From Clostridia bacterium (lineage in GTDB: Bacteria > Bacillota > Clostridia > Lutisporales > Lutisporaceae): 38,402 nucleotides of DNA. The notes under the pieces are model-generated. The model was not told where the DNA came from. It ran no database searches and saw only the letters and a program-made list of their open reading frames with translations. A program made the position numbers and the translations under genes. Below are positions 15,401 to 24,497 of this stretch, piece after piece. Numbering within the stretch: position 1 is the first letter of the stretch; every line of letters begins with the position of its first letter. Location of the stretch: contig DASPIR010000004.1 of NCBI GenBank assembly GCA_035628995.1, forward strand, positions 1 through 38,402, in the 5' to 3' direction.

Positions 15401-17414
15401 CGCACCTCCGGAATTTCAACATTATCTCGGTATGGCAACCAAATTTACTTTGTATGTCCAGTATTCCATCATTTTCTAACATAAACTGCTGTACCAGTGC
15501 AAGGCCCAGTCCAGTACCTGCAGTTTTTGTAGTAAAAAATGGCTCCGTACATCGTTTTATATCGGCTTCGCTCATCCCCACACCCTCATCATGTATACAT
15601 GCCCAAGCAAATTTTGTATCCTTATGCACACTAATGGTCATCAATAATGACATGTTTGGTTCACTTTTAATTTTTTTCTCCATTGATTCAATACTATTCA
15701 TAATGATATTTATCAAGGATTGCTTTATCCTGTCGCGGTTGACGTGGATCACTACCGAATCGTCCAAATCAACCGTAAAACATATGTTGTCATATTTTGC
15801 TGCAATATTGGTTAAATATTGGCATTCCCTTATGACAGCAGCAAGACTGACTATCTCCCTTTCGCCTTTTACAGGCCGCGCATAGTTAATCAACCCTTCT
15901 ACCAATTGATTAATGCGATCCACTTCGTTAGGTACGAATCTGACGAAGGCCTCCTGCACTTCGGGATCATTTCCCTGGGTTTTAAGCAAAGAAGCTGCTG
16001 TACGAATAGCCATAAGCGGATTTTTTATCTCATGCGCTATACCAGCTACCAAGCGATTGAGAGAACGGTTTTTTTGCAGATCAAACAACTCCTGTTTCTC
16101 ACGCTCTTCGCTAGTCACATCCTCAGCAGTCAATAATATGCTATTTATACCACTTTCATCTCGGGAACGATAAATGTTATAACGATAGCTTCGCTTGTTT
16201 TCTGCATCACCCAACTCCATGGTGACAGGATGACTGACTTTTTCACCATAGCTTTTGAGAGAAAAAATATCATATTTGATATTCTTTAGTATATCACCAA
16301 AAACGTTCAGTGCTCGCACATCGCTGCCCACACAACTATCCCTTACACCACCGATCTGTAGTGCAGCATGGTTTACCAATGTAATACGATAATCTGTATC
16401 AAAGGATACCATTCCACTTGGTGCATACTCAATCATTCCATAGCGGATGCGACTATCGCTTTGAATCTGTATCATACGCCTATCCAACTCTACATTCGCA
16501 TTATACAGTTCCTTGGTTTTTTCTGCTACTTTCCTTTTGAGCATACTGTTTATAATAAAGCTAAATAAGATTATTATTGCTATTCCACAAGCTATCCAAA
16601 TGGCAATAATAATGATCTTTCGCATGAACTTCGGATCTATAATGCTGTCATCTTCTACCAGCCACTGCTTGTATATACTCTCATAGCTGCCACTTGCACG
16701 CATTTCGGTCAGGCTGGAGTCCAACAGATTAAAAAGAGCCATGTCAGTCTGGCGAACCAGCATAGCATAGCTGACAGGGGAAATGTAACTGCGCAATATA
16801 GTATACTCATCCTTTAGTCCGGCTTCGTTAAGCATATATTTATAGCAATCGTATACCGCTAACGCCATATCAGCTTGTCCACCAATCAGTGTTTCAAACA
16901 CCGAAACCTGATTGCCTTGAGCTAGATATCGCTGAATACCCATTTTCGCCATATACGAATTTGCGGCAGAACCATATTCAATTACAGCACTGTATGTTCG
17001 ATAATTTGTTGTGTTTTTCAAAGTCCCGGCAAGCTCATTGGGCACAACCAAACATAATGAGGAAGAAGACAGCTCACCCGTGTATTGCATCCCTGTCGCT
17101 GCTCTGTCATTTGTCTTATGACCAAGAATTATGTCTACTGCACTGCTATTAAGCGCATTAAGGCACTCGTCGTTGGTCTCATATGGAACGTAAACAATCT
17201 GTAAATCCTTTTGGTCGGCGATCCAATTCATCATATCAATATGCATACCTCGATAACTGCCGTCTTCATCAACGAAATGATAGGGTATTACGTTAGAATT
17301 GAATGCAACACGAAGGGTCTCACGCTCCGCATGAGTTATTGATGCCATGAATAGGAATTGACATGTGCATAAAAATATTAACGCTAATATCAAATTTAAT
17401 CGTCTTCTCAACAT
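15369..17414 (-). CDS. Sensor histidine kinase with SBP family 3 sensor domain
   Basis: 681 residues. Signal peptide 1-29, extracytoplasmic periplasmic-binding-protein (family 3) domain about 32-255, membrane helix 267-290, coiled coil 293-320, PAS-like domain about 322-432, HisKA with H461 in GIAHEIKNPL, and HATPase with N-box near 569-573, DEGVGM (609-614), FFTTK and TGLGLAL (634-640). Family 3 domains bind amino acids and similar small solutes, so the kinase probably senses such a ligand directly outside the cell. The ATG at 17414 has a weak SD (GGGGA). It forms a two-component pair with the NtrC-type regulator that it overlaps. Confidence 0.9.
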   Translation of the reverse strand: MLRRRLNLILALIFLCTCQFLFMASITHAERETLRVAFNSNVIPYHFVDEDGSYRGMHIDMMNWIADQKDLQIVYVPYETNDECLNALNSSAVDIILGHKTNDRAATGMQYTGELSSSSLCLVVPNELAGTLKNTTNYRTYSAVIEYGSAANSYMAKMGIQRYLAQGNQVSVFETLIGGQADMALAVYDCYKYMLNEAGLKDEYTILRSYISPVSYAMLVRQTDMALFNLLDSSLTEMRASGSYESIYKQWLVEDDSIIDPKFMRKIIIIAIWIACGIAIIILFSFIINSMLKRKVAEKTKELYNANVELDRRMIQIQSDSRIRYGMIEYAPSGMVSFDTDYRITLVNHAALQIGGVRDSCVGSDVRALNVFGDILKNIKYDIFSLKSYGEKVSHPVTMELGDAENKRSYRYNIYRSRDESGINSILLTAEDVTSEEREKQELFDLQKNRSLNRLVAGIAHEIKNPLMAIRTAASLLKTQGNDPEVQEAFVRFVPNEVDRINQLVEGLINYARPVKGEREIVSLAAVIRECQYLTNIAAKYDNICFTVDLDDSVVIHVNRDRIKQSLINIIMNSIESMEKKIKSEPNMSLLMTISVHKDTKFAWACIHDEGVGMSEADIKRCTEPFFTTKTAGTGLGLALVQQFMLENDGILDIQSKFGCHTEIMLKFRRCDEDETQDTDN

Positions 17415-17990
17415 AATTCTTCCCCATCTGACTAGCTACCTAAGTTTTGTATAAACAAACCCGTAAAAACTGGGTAAACTAGGAAATACAATTGGACATA
17501 ATCAAGCTCTTCTAACGCCTCAAGCAGCTTTTTTGTTAGCTTTTATAAAAGCCATGACATTACTTTAGAGCTGATATCTTAACCTAGTTTATATTGGTAT
17601 AAAGCAATGTATATGTTAACTCACCCTTGCTTCCTAGCACATACACTAGTAAGGTTCTCAATCCGTTACTGGATTTGGGAGTTTATACGAAATTCAAGTA
17701 GTTAATAGTTATTAATACATGTTTGAGTATATCATATAATTCAACGATTTACGACGCTCGACTCATTATTCGCTATTCGTGAATTATTATTGTCCTAAAG
17801 CAGCTTGTTACCAACAAATTTTTCATTATCATCAGCTTTAAAATGAGTTTGGCACAGGTATATTCACTTTCAATGTCCTCAGTGTTACATGTAACCCTTC
17901 CATTTGCTAATGGAATTTATCAGAAGGATATTATCCCCTTGTGTCGAACTTAAATAATGTACCTAAAAAAACTCGGGGGGGAGCAATTGT
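17415..17990. other. Long divergent intergenic region, mostly unassigned
   Basis: It separates the kinase (minus) from the P-loop ATPase (plus). Visible items are palindromes near 17884-17915 and a G7 run at 17975-17981 that forms the SD of the ATPase gene. No tRNA, no recognisable protein remnant and no confident sigma-A promoter were found. Confidence 0.5.
17884..17915. promoter_or_regulatory. Two palindromes upstream of the P-loop ATPase gene
   Basis: GTTACATGTAAC (17884-17895) is a perfect 12-bp palindrome. It is followed 2 bp later by TTCCATT-TGCT-AATGGAA (17898-17915), a perfect 7-bp hairpin. They lie 76-107 bp before the ATG at 17991. An operator or a leader structure is possible. Confidence 0.45.
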
Positions 17991-19238
17991 ATGGATCTCA
18001 CTACACAAAAGGCAAGGCAAATAATCAATGCACTAAAAAATGGCGTTGTCCCCGATGAAGACCTTGAATTCCTATGTGTAGGCAGGGAAAGGGAAATCCT
18101 GGAGTTTGCAAGGTGCTTTGAAATTACTGCGGATGGCAGTGGTACTGTAAAATTCCTGAATGGAGAATATGGCTCAGGAAAGTCTTTTCTTATAAATGTG
18201 ATAAAGCAAAATGCAGTTAAGAATAACTTTATCGTATCAAAAATACAAGTGGATAGGGGTTTCAGGTTCAATAACCTTGAGCATCTGTATTACCATGTTA
18301 TGCATAACCTTACTCTTAATGTTACCGGAAAGTCCGTGACAAGCTTTGAAAGTATTTTTGACCTTTGGATTTCGAAGCTTCAGGACGAACCGGACAGAAG
18401 CAAGGCGGCACTTGAAATTAACACAGTTATATCCGCTCTGAACAAATACAACATGTCTTTTGCGAGAGCTTTTCTTGCATACATAAAAGCCCGGGTAGAT
18501 AAGGACAGGCCTCTTTCAGATGCAGTCGCTTCCTGGCTCATGGGTGAACGGAATATACCTGCGAACCTGAAAGCAAAATTTGATGTGATTGGCAGTGTTG
18601 ACAGGCTTAATTCCATAGATTTTCTAAAGACCTTCGTTGAACTCATTAAGCTATTAGGTTACAGCGGTCTTATAATACTTATAGATGAGCTTGAACTGAT
18701 AATGAGCGAGAGAGTGGATATCCGAAGGGTTTCCTATGAGAATCTGAGAAGCATGGTTGACATATGCTGCTCAGGAGAATTAGGCAGCTGCATGTTTGTT
18801 TTTGCTGCAACCAATGATTTCTTTGAAAACCCAGAAAAGGGCGTTAAGACTTATGAAGCTCTGTCTCAAAGGCTTGGAGATGCCATAGACAAGTCCAACT
18901 CTGCCTTGTATGATGTCAGGCAGCCCATAATAAGGCTTCAGAAGCTAAGTGTTGAAGAGTTTCAGGAGCTTACAGACAGAGTAATTGAAATATATAAGCA
19001 GTTGTACAATTTCGAGCCCAAGACCAGCAATGAATCAATTAGAAGCTGGACCTTCATATCCTGCAAGAAGTTCGGAGCAAAAATATCAGAGCTGAGTATC
19101 AGAGAATACCTGACCAAGCTCATTGAGGTGCTTGACATTATGGAGCAGCACCCTGAGAACAAGGTGTTCACCTCAGAGCTAAAAGCAGTGAGAAAAGGCG
19201 ACACTGAAGTGTATATAAATAATAGTCAAAAAGGATAA
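17991..19238 (+). CDS. BrxD/DUF2791-like P-loop ATPase, isolated
   Basis: 415 residues. Walker A is GEYGSGKS (58-65) and Walker B is LIILIDELE (227-235). The N-terminal GREREI segment and C-terminal helical region fit the DUF2791 P-loop ATPase family, which includes BrxD of type 2 BREX phage-defence systems. Related proteins also occur beside DEAD/DEAH helicases and TerB-like proteins. None of those partners (methylase, PglZ, helicase, BrxC) is present here. SD is GGGGGGGAG, 7 nt before the ATG. It is a single-gene unit ending in a bidirectional terminator. Function is unknown; a nucleic-acid-related ATPase role is inference. Confidence 0.7.
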   Translation: MDLTTQKARQIINALKNGVVPDEDLEFLCVGREREILEFARCFEITADGSGTVKFLNGEYGSGKSFLINVIKQNAVKNNFIVSKIQVDRGFRFNNLEHLYYHVMHNLTLNVTGKSVTSFESIFDLWISKLQDEPDRSKAALEINTVISALNKYNMSFARAFLAYIKARVDKDRPLSDAVASWLMGERNIPANLKAKFDVIGSVDRLNSIDFLKTFVELIKLLGYSGLIILIDELELIMSERVDIRRVSYENLRSMVDICCSGELGSCMFVFAATNDFFENPEKGVKTYEALSQRLGDAIDKSNSALYDVRQPIIRLQKLSVEEFQELTDRVIEIYKQLYNFEPKTSNESIRSWTFISCKKFGAKISELSIREYLTKLIEVLDIMEQHPENKVFTSELKAVRKGDTEVYINNSQKG

Positions 19239-19263
19239 AGGCTGGGTTATAAACCCAGCCTTT
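19237..19263. terminator. Bidirectional intrinsic terminator
   Basis: AAAGGCTGGGTT and AACCCAGCCTTT form a perfect 12-bp stem with a 3-nt loop. It overlaps the stop codon of the ATPase gene, with T-rich tracts on both sides (ATTGTGTTTTT forward, ATCCTTTTT reverse). It ends both the ATPase gene and the liv operon. Confidence 0.9.
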
Positions 19264-19272
19264 ATTGTGTTT

Positions 19273-19986
19273 TTAATGTGCTGCATCTCCAAGGTATGCT
19301 TTCTTGACTTCAGGATTTGCAAGCAGTTCTGCACCAGTTCCCTTAAGTATGATGCGTCCAGTCTCCATAACATAGCCTGTATCGGCAATATGGAGAGCAG
19401 CGTTCGCATTCTGCTCAATAAGGAGAATTGTAACCCCCTGTTTGTTTACTTGTTTTATGATGCTGAATATATCTTTTACTATGAGCGGTGCAAGTCCTAA
19501 GGACGGCTCATCCATCATCATAAGCTTAGGTCTTGACATCAGCGCCCTTCCAACCGCAAGCATCTGCTGCTCGCCGCCGGATAGGGTACCGGACAACTGC
19601 CAGGTACGTTCCTTCAGTCTTGGAAACAGAGTGTATACCCACTCCATATCTTCCTTAATTCCCTTTTCATCGTCTCTTGCGAAAGCTCCAATTTTAAGGT
19701 TTTCCAGTACTGATAGGTTGGCGAAAACTCTTCTTCCCTCAGGAACCAATGCAATTCCGCTTTTTACCATTTCCTGTGTTTTCATATTAAGCAGGTTCTT
19801 GTCAAAATAGCTTATTGTGCCTTGTTTAGGTTTGACTAGCCCCATTATGGCTCGAAGTGTTGTACTCTTACCTGCACCATTTGCGCCTATAAGTGATATT
19901 ATTTTGCCTTCCTGAACCTCAAGACTTATCCCCTTTAAAGCCTCAATACCTCCGTAAGCAACAACCAAATTGTCAATCTTAAGCAT
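19273..19986 (-). CDS. livF: Branched-chain amino-acid ABC transporter ATPase LivF
   Basis: 237 residues from the ATG at 19986, 9 nt after GGGGG; an ATG two codons earlier is an alternative. Walker A GANGAGKST (34-42), signature LSGGEQQMLAVGRAL, Walker B MMMDEPSLGLAP and H-loop IEQNANAAL typical of LivF. The start overlaps the livG stop by 8 bp. It pairs with LivG. Confidence 0.93.
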   Translation of the reverse strand: MLKIDNLVVAYGGIEALKGISLEVQEGKIISLIGANGAGKSTTLRAIMGLVKPKQGTISYFDKNLLNMKTQEMVKSGIALVPEGRRVFANLSVLENLKIGAFARDDEKGIKEDMEWVYTLFPRLKERTWQLSGTLSGGEQQMLAVGRALMSRPKLMMMDEPSLGLAPLIVKDIFSIIKQVNKQGVTILLIEQNANAALHIADTGYVMETGRIILKGTGAELLANPEVKKAYLGDAAH

Positions 19987-20785
19987 CTTCATCCACCCCC
20001 AGATAAGCTTCTATTACTCTTTGATTATTCTGGATCTCATAGGGGCTTCCTTTTGCAATTGTGATTCCGTAGTCCAGAACATAAATCCTCTTTGATATGC
20101 CCATTACAACCTGCATATGATGCTCAATCATGAATACTGTTAAATCGAATTCATCCCTTATCCGCTTTATAAACGCCGTCAAATCGTCAGTCTCTTTAGG
20201 ATTCATTCCTGCTGCCGGCTCATCAAGAAGAAGTATTTGTGGATTAGTGGCAAGAGCTCTTGCTATTTCCAACCTTCTCTGCTGTCCATATGGAAGTGAG
20301 CTGGACTTTTCATCCCTGTTATCTGCCAGGCCAACCTTCTCCAGGAGGTTCATAGATCTTTCAATCATCTGTTTTTCTTCCCTCTTATATCTTGGAAGCT
20401 TGAATATTGCCTCGAAAACATTGGAGTTGATACGAAGATGGTTAGCTATTAGTACATTATCAAGAACACTTAGATCTTTAAATAGTCTTATATTCTGGAA
20501 CGTTCTAGCAATACCCAATCCTGTTATCTGGTCAGGCCTGAGACCTGTAATATCCTTCTCCTTAAATGCTTCTTTTCCTTCAACAATACTTTTTTCGTTA
20601 AATAATACTTTCCCTTTAGTCGGATTATAAACGCCTGTAATCATGTTAAAGGCTGTCGTCTTGCCAGCGCCGTTTGGTCCGATTAGAGCCACTATCTCGC
20701 CTTTGTTAAGCTCAAGGCTGAATTCCTTTACAGCAGTCAAACCACCAAATTGCATCGTAATATTATCTGTTCTCAATAAATTCAT
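19979..20785 (-). CDS. livG: Branched-chain amino-acid ABC transporter ATPase LivG
   Basis: 268 residues. Walker [10 protein letters not shown] (36-44), the LivG-type [12 protein letters not shown] motif, signature [15 protein letters not shown], Walker [15 protein letters not shown] and H-loop [10 protein letters not shown]. The ATG shares one base with the livM stop (TAATG). The SD AGGAGG is inside the last codons of livM, so translation is coupled. Confidence 0.94.
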   Translation of the reverse strand: MNLLRTDNITMQFGGLTAVKEFSLELNKGEIVALIGPNGAGKTTAFNMITGVYNPTKGKVLFNEKSIVEGKEAFKEKDITGLRPDQITGLGIARTFQNIRLFKDLSVLDNVLIANHLRINSNVFEAIFKLPRYKREEKQMIERSMNLLEKVGLADNRDEKSSSLPYGQQRRLEIARALATNPQILLLDEPAAGMNPKETDDLTAFIKRIRDEFDLTVFMIEHHMQVVMGISKRIYVLDYGITIAKGSPYEIQNNQRVIEAYLGVDEDA

Positions 20786-21825
20786 TATTTAGTACCTCCT
20801 TTTGCAAGAGGCTTCTTTGAAAAAACTCCTAAAAGCTTATCCCAGCTGAATTCTCGCGTGCCCATAAGCCCATGCCTGAAGAACAGTACGACTATCATCA
20901 GAAGCGCAGAGAATACAACCATTCTTAATCCAGGAAGAGCAGGTATTGATGGGAACATAGGCTCATCCAGGAATCTAAGAACTTCTTGTGCTATAGTGAT
21001 CACGAATGCTGATATGACTGTACCTGTGATGCTGCCCATTCCTCCAAGCACTATTATAAGAAGTATATTGAAGGTCAGGAAGAATCTAAACATCAAAGGG
21101 TCAACAGCACCTATAAGACTACCAAGCAAGCCGCCTCCTACACCTGCGAAGAAAGCTCCTATGGCAAAGGAAAGCACTTTATGCTTGTACAAGCTAATTC
21201 CCATGCTCTCTGCAGCGATTTCATCCTCTCTTATTGCTTTGAAAGCTCTTCCATAACTGCTGTTTATAAGTGAAACCATTATGAAAATGGTGAACAAGGC
21301 TGTTCCAAAGGTCCACCACAGATTTGTACTTGACGGAATTCCCTTGAGCCCCAATGCCCCATTGGTAATCCTCTGTGTGTTTGTAAATATTACTCTTATT
21401 ATTTCAGCAAAACCTAGAGTGGCTATGGCAAGGTAATCTCCCTTGAGTCTCAATACCGGTGCACCTATTATGTAGGCTACAATTGCAGAAAGTACCCCCG
21501 CTAGTATAAGTGACGGCAGAAAAGGCCATACAATCTTATCTAGTGGTGATATCATCGGTGCCAAGAAGAAGTTCATCTGCTTGGTTGGGATGGACATGGT
21601 GAGCAGTGCTGTTACATAAGCGCCCACAGCCATAAAGCCCGCGTGTCCCAAGGAGAACAATCCTGTGAAACCATTTATAAGGTTCATACTGAGACCAAGT
21701 ACTGTATAGATTGCGCAAAGGTTTAATATTCGCAATACATATGAGTCTAAAGCGTTATTAGCTATGTATAATGATATACCCAATACAATTATGGCGGCTA
21801 TTGTTAAAATAGTATTCCTCTTCAT
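20785..21825 (-). CDS. livM: Branched-chain amino-acid ABC transporter permease LivM
   Basis: 346 residues, about 9-10 membrane segments. Family motifs are [20 protein letters not shown] and [31 protein letters not shown] precedes the ATG at 21825, 2 bp after the livH stop. It forms the membrane channel with LivH. Confidence 0.94.
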   Translation of the reverse strand: MKRNTILTIAAIIVLGISLYIANNALDSYVLRILNLCAIYTVLGLSMNLINGFTGLFSLGHAGFMAVGAYVTALLTMSIPTKQMNFFLAPMISPLDKIVWPFLPSLILAGVLSAIVAYIIGAPVLRLKGDYLAIATLGFAEIIRVIFTNTQRITNGALGLKGIPSSTNLWWTFGTALFTIFIMVSLINSSYGRAFKAIREDEIAAESMGISLYKHKVLSFAIGAFFAGVGGGLLGSLIGAVDPLMFRFFLTFNILLIIVLGGMGSITGTVISAFVITIAQEVLRFLDEPMFPSIPALPGLRMVVFSALLMIVVLFFRHGLMGTREFSWDKLLGVFSKKPLAKGGTK

Positions 21826-21827
21826 AG

Positions 21828-22721
21828 TTACACCTTCTCCGATATTTTCTCTCCCATTATGCCAGTAGGCCTAAAGAGGAGTATTACAATAAGCAGTATA
21901 AAAGCGAAGGCATCTCTGTAACCAGAAAGCTCTGGAAGAAATGCTACCAGAAGGATTTCGCCTACCCCGAGTATAAACCCGCCAATTACAGCGCCTTGAA
22001 TGTTTCCAATACCGCCAATTACTGCTGCAATAAAGCATTTAATCCCTGGCATTACACCCATTAGGGGCAATATGCTCGGGAACTTAAGTCCCCACATTAT
22101 ACCTCCAACAGCTGCCAGTAAGGAGCCTATTCCGAAGGTAAATGAGATTGTTCTATTTACATCAATGCCCATTATCCTTGCAGTCTCAACGTCCTTTGAT
22201 ACAGCTCTCATTGCCATACCGCTTTTCGTCTTATTAATCAAATACATAAGTGCGAATAGAAGTACTAATGTAACAACCGGAATCATGAAAGTAAGCAACT
22301 GGATACGCACGTTTCCTATCTGCACCATGTCAGTGAACATAGCTATCTGTGGGAACGTCTTTGGCCTTCCTCCGAACATTACTATAGCCAGGTTCTCCAA
22401 GAGGTAAGAAGCACCTATAGCAGAAATAAGAATTGAGATTCGTGGAGCTTCCCTTATCGGCCTATAAGCCAAAGTTTCAACAGTAATACCCAGGACTCCT
22501 GTCAGAGCTATCGCCAATATGAATGATACGTACCACGGCAATCCAAAGGTCGCAACTCCGAAGAAAGCAAAATAAACTGCCATCATGAATATATCCCCAT
22601 GTGCGAAGTTTATCAGCCTCAAAATACCATAAACCATTGTATACCCTATGGCAATGAGGGCATAAAGGCTTCCTAGGGATATTCCGTTAGCTAAATGCTG
22701 TAAGAACATATCTAATGCCAT
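21828..22721 (-). CDS. livH: Branched-chain amino-acid ABC transporter permease LivH
   Basis: 297 residues, about 8 membrane segments. The motif GSLYALIAIGYTMVYGIL and INFAHGDIFM near the N-terminus, and GGIGNIQGAVIGGFILG near the C-terminus, are diagnostic of LivH. SD AGGTGG is 7 nt before the ATG. It is 200 bp downstream of livJ, across a strong hairpin. Confidence 0.94.
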   Translation of the reverse strand: MALDMFLQHLANGISLGSLYALIAIGYTMVYGILRLINFAHGDIFMMAVYFAFFGVATFGLPWYVSFILAIALTGVLGITVETLAYRPIREAPRISILISAIGASYLLENLAIVMFGGRPKTFPQIAMFTDMVQIGNVRIQLLTFMIPVVTLVLLFALMYLINKTKSGMAMRAVSKDVETARIMGIDVNRTISFTFGIGSLLAAVGGIMWGLKFPSILPLMGVMPGIKCFIAAVIGGIGNIQGAVIGGFILGVGEILLVAFLPELSGYRDAFAFILLIVILLFRPTGIMGEKISEKV

Positions 22722-22830
22722 ATATACACCACCTAAGTAAAAGTGTCGGCTCTCGCCGCCTGTTTCATTTTGAAACCACAGCTACAAAAGAAACTTCCTC
22801 AGTAGCCATAATTAGTTAAAAAATTGTCAT

Positions 22831-22868
22831 AAAATACACTTCCTCCCCTAAGGGAGGAAATGTATTTT
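22831..22868 (-). terminator. Attenuator-like hairpin between livJ and livH
   Basis: AAAATACA (22831-22838) pairs with TGTATTTT (22861-22868), enclosing TCCTCCC/GGGAGGA. This is a nearly continuous long stem with a 4-nt loop. On the minus strand T-rich sequence follows (TATGACAATTTTTT). No separate promoter for livH was evident, so partial termination giving excess binding protein is the likely role. Confidence 0.75.
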
Positions 22869-22921
22869 ATATACTCTTTATTTTTATATATATGGGGAAG
22901 GTTAATTCATTTATTTATAAT

Positions 22922-24103
22922 TTATTTGATTGGTTCTACTACATCCATGAATGTGAACTTTCCGTCTTTAACTACTTTAATAACAGCGCTCTTTATAGCA
23001 TTTCTGTTTTCATCAAAGTTTACAACACCTGCTGCACCCTGGAAGTCCTTTGTAGCAAGCAATGCTTGCTGAATCTTCACGGAATCAGCTGATCCTGCTG
23101 CTTCAATAGCCTTTACTAGTATAAGGTAAGCATCATATGCAAGAGCTGTAACTGCTGCCGGCTCTTTCCCTGGATATTCAGCCCTGTAAGCATCAAGGAA
23201 TTTTGTTGATTCTGTAGTTATCGGCTTTTCTGTTGCGAAGAATGTTGAGAGTACAGCACCTTCAACAGAATCTGCACCGATTTCTATGAATTCAGGAGTT
23301 TCCCAAGTATCTCCACCGATAAATGGAGTCTTTATTCCGAGCTGTCTGGCTTGTTTTATAACAAGCGCGGATTCTGTGAAGTTACCAGGAGCAAATATTA
23401 CATCAGGATTCTGTGCTTTTATGTTTGTAAGCTGTGCTGTGAAATCCTGGTCGCCTGTATTATAGTTAGCAACTGCAGCTATAGCATTTTCATCACCAGT
23501 AAGCTTCTTGAAATTATCTGTAAAGTACTTTGCAAGTCCTACAGCGTAGTCATTTGATACTTCCTGTATTATAGCTGCTTTCTTAGCACCAAGCTTATTG
23601 AAAGCATAGTTTGACATAACTACTCCCTGGAATGGGTCTATGAAGCAAACCCTGAAGTAGAATTCGTTACCCTGTGTAACGAGAGTATTTGTGCAAGATG
23701 TTCCCATTGCAGGAACCTTTGCATTTTTTACAATATCACCAGCTGCCATTGAAAGTGAGCTTCCCCAGCTTCCAATTATTGCAGAAACCTTTTCTTTTTC
23801 AACCAATCTTGCTGCAGCTGTAGCTGCCTCAACTTTGTCTGACTTGTTGTCAACTATAACTAGTTCAATCTTCTTGCCAAGTACTTCAGGATATAATTTG
23901 TTGGCAAGCTTAATACCTTCTAATTCAAGCTCTCCGCCTGCAGCATTCGCGCCTGTTAATGGCTCAAATACACCTAACTTTATAACGTCTGATGCTGGAG
24001 CAGCAGGTTCTCCACCTGGAGTTGGAGCTGGTTTAGCACATCCTGTAAGCACCAGGGACAATGCCATTACAACTATTAAAGTTAAGGATAACACCTTTTT
24101 CAT
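22922..24103 (-). CDS. livJ: Branched-chain amino-acid ABC transporter substrate-binding protein
   Basis: 393 residues from the ATG at 24103, set by SD AAGGAGG. Lipoprotein signal MKKVLSLTLIVVMALSL with lipobox LVLTGC, then a Pro/Gly/Ala-rich linker to about residue 35. The type I periplasmic-binding fold (Peripla_BP_6) shows IKLGVFEPLTGANAAGG, AIIGSWGSSLSMAAGDI and GGDTWETPEFIEIG. It is anchored outside the membrane and delivers Leu/Ile/Val or a related amino acid to LivHM. It is the first gene of the operon. Confidence 0.92.
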   Translation of the reverse strand: MKKVLSLTLIVVMALSLVLTGCAKPAPTPGGEPAAPASDVIKLGVFEPLTGANAAGGELELEGIKLANKLYPEVLGKKIELVIVDNKSDKVEAATAAARLVEKEKVSAIIGSWGSSLSMAAGDIVKNAKVPAMGTSCTNTLVTQGNEFYFRVCFIDPFQGVVMSNYAFNKLGAKKAAIIQEVSNDYAVGLAKYFTDNFKKLTGDENAIAAVANYNTGDQDFTAQLTNIKAQNPDVIFAPGNFTESALVIKQARQLGIKTPFIGGDTWETPEFIEIGADSVEGAVLSTFFATEKPITTESTKFLDAYRAEYPGKEPAAVTALAYDAYLILVKAIEAAGSADSVKIQQALLATKDFQGAAGVVNFDENRNAIKSAVIKVVKDGKFTFMDVVEPIK

Positions 24104-24133
24104 ACTATTCCTCCTTCTCATTTTAAAGACTAA

Positions 24134-24181
24134 TCATTTCATAGCCCTTCCCCATCGAGCTAACAAATTTATGTAAGACAT
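24134..24181 (-). CDS. Possible 15-codon leader peptide upstream of livJ
   Basis: The minus strand reads MSYINLLARWGRAMK then TGA. GGAGG lies 6-7 nt before the ATG, and a second near-perfect SD (AGGAGGTGAT) stands just above it. The stop is 30 bp before the livJ ATG. Consecutive Leu codons (TTG TTA) and an Ile occur, which would suit translation-coupled sensing of branched-chain amino acids. No paired terminator/antiterminator is evident after it, so chance is not excluded. Confidence 0.4.
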   Translation of the reverse strand: MSYINLLARWGRAMK

Positions 24182-24456
24182 TTTATTCCTCCAATCACCT
24201 CCTATAGTTTCTACACTTTAGCATATTTTATGATGCAGTGAAAGCTTTATTATAATTAATTGAATAAAAAAAACTAAGTAACAGTATACCCCTTGGGAGA
24301 TAACCTGCGGCTTAGAATCACTCATAATAGCACAAATCGAATTTTCACACTCATAAAATAAAATAAAATCAATACTGCGTATAGGCTGTAATTATTATCT
24401 ACATAATGCACTTTTTCTTATTTCTACAGTCCTTATACAAATAATATAATATAATC

Positions 24457-24497
24457 TTCTGATAGTCAAACTATTTTAAACATATACACTATCAGAA
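24457..24497. repeat. Inverted repeat in the liv upstream region
   Basis: TTCTGATAGT (24457-24466) and ACTATCAGAA (24488-24497) are perfect 10-bp arms with a 21-bp spacer. A third half-site TTATCAGA follows at 24498. It has no U-tract, so a regulator-binding region is more likely than a terminator. Confidence 0.5.

Noticed and set aside
17415-17560. Short minus-strand frame (about 33 codons, KLTKKLLEALEELDY...) upstream of the kinase
   Set aside because: No start codon with an SD and no recognisable family; likely a random open frame in AT-rich DNA.
17621-17640. The 11-mer TATGTGCTAGG shared (inverted) with 38371-38381, as a possible mobile-element trace
   Set aside because: In a 38-kb window many 11-mers repeat by chance, and no extended similarity surrounds it.
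17600-17700. tRNA-like T-arm (GGTTCTCAATCC)
   Set aside because: No acceptor, D or anticodon arms can be built around it and the T-loop consensus is not met.
17849-17866. TTGGCACAGG-like sigma-54 -24 element before the P-loop ATPase gene
   Set aside because: The -12 part reads TATTC rather than TTGC, so the essential GC is missing at 10-bp spacing.
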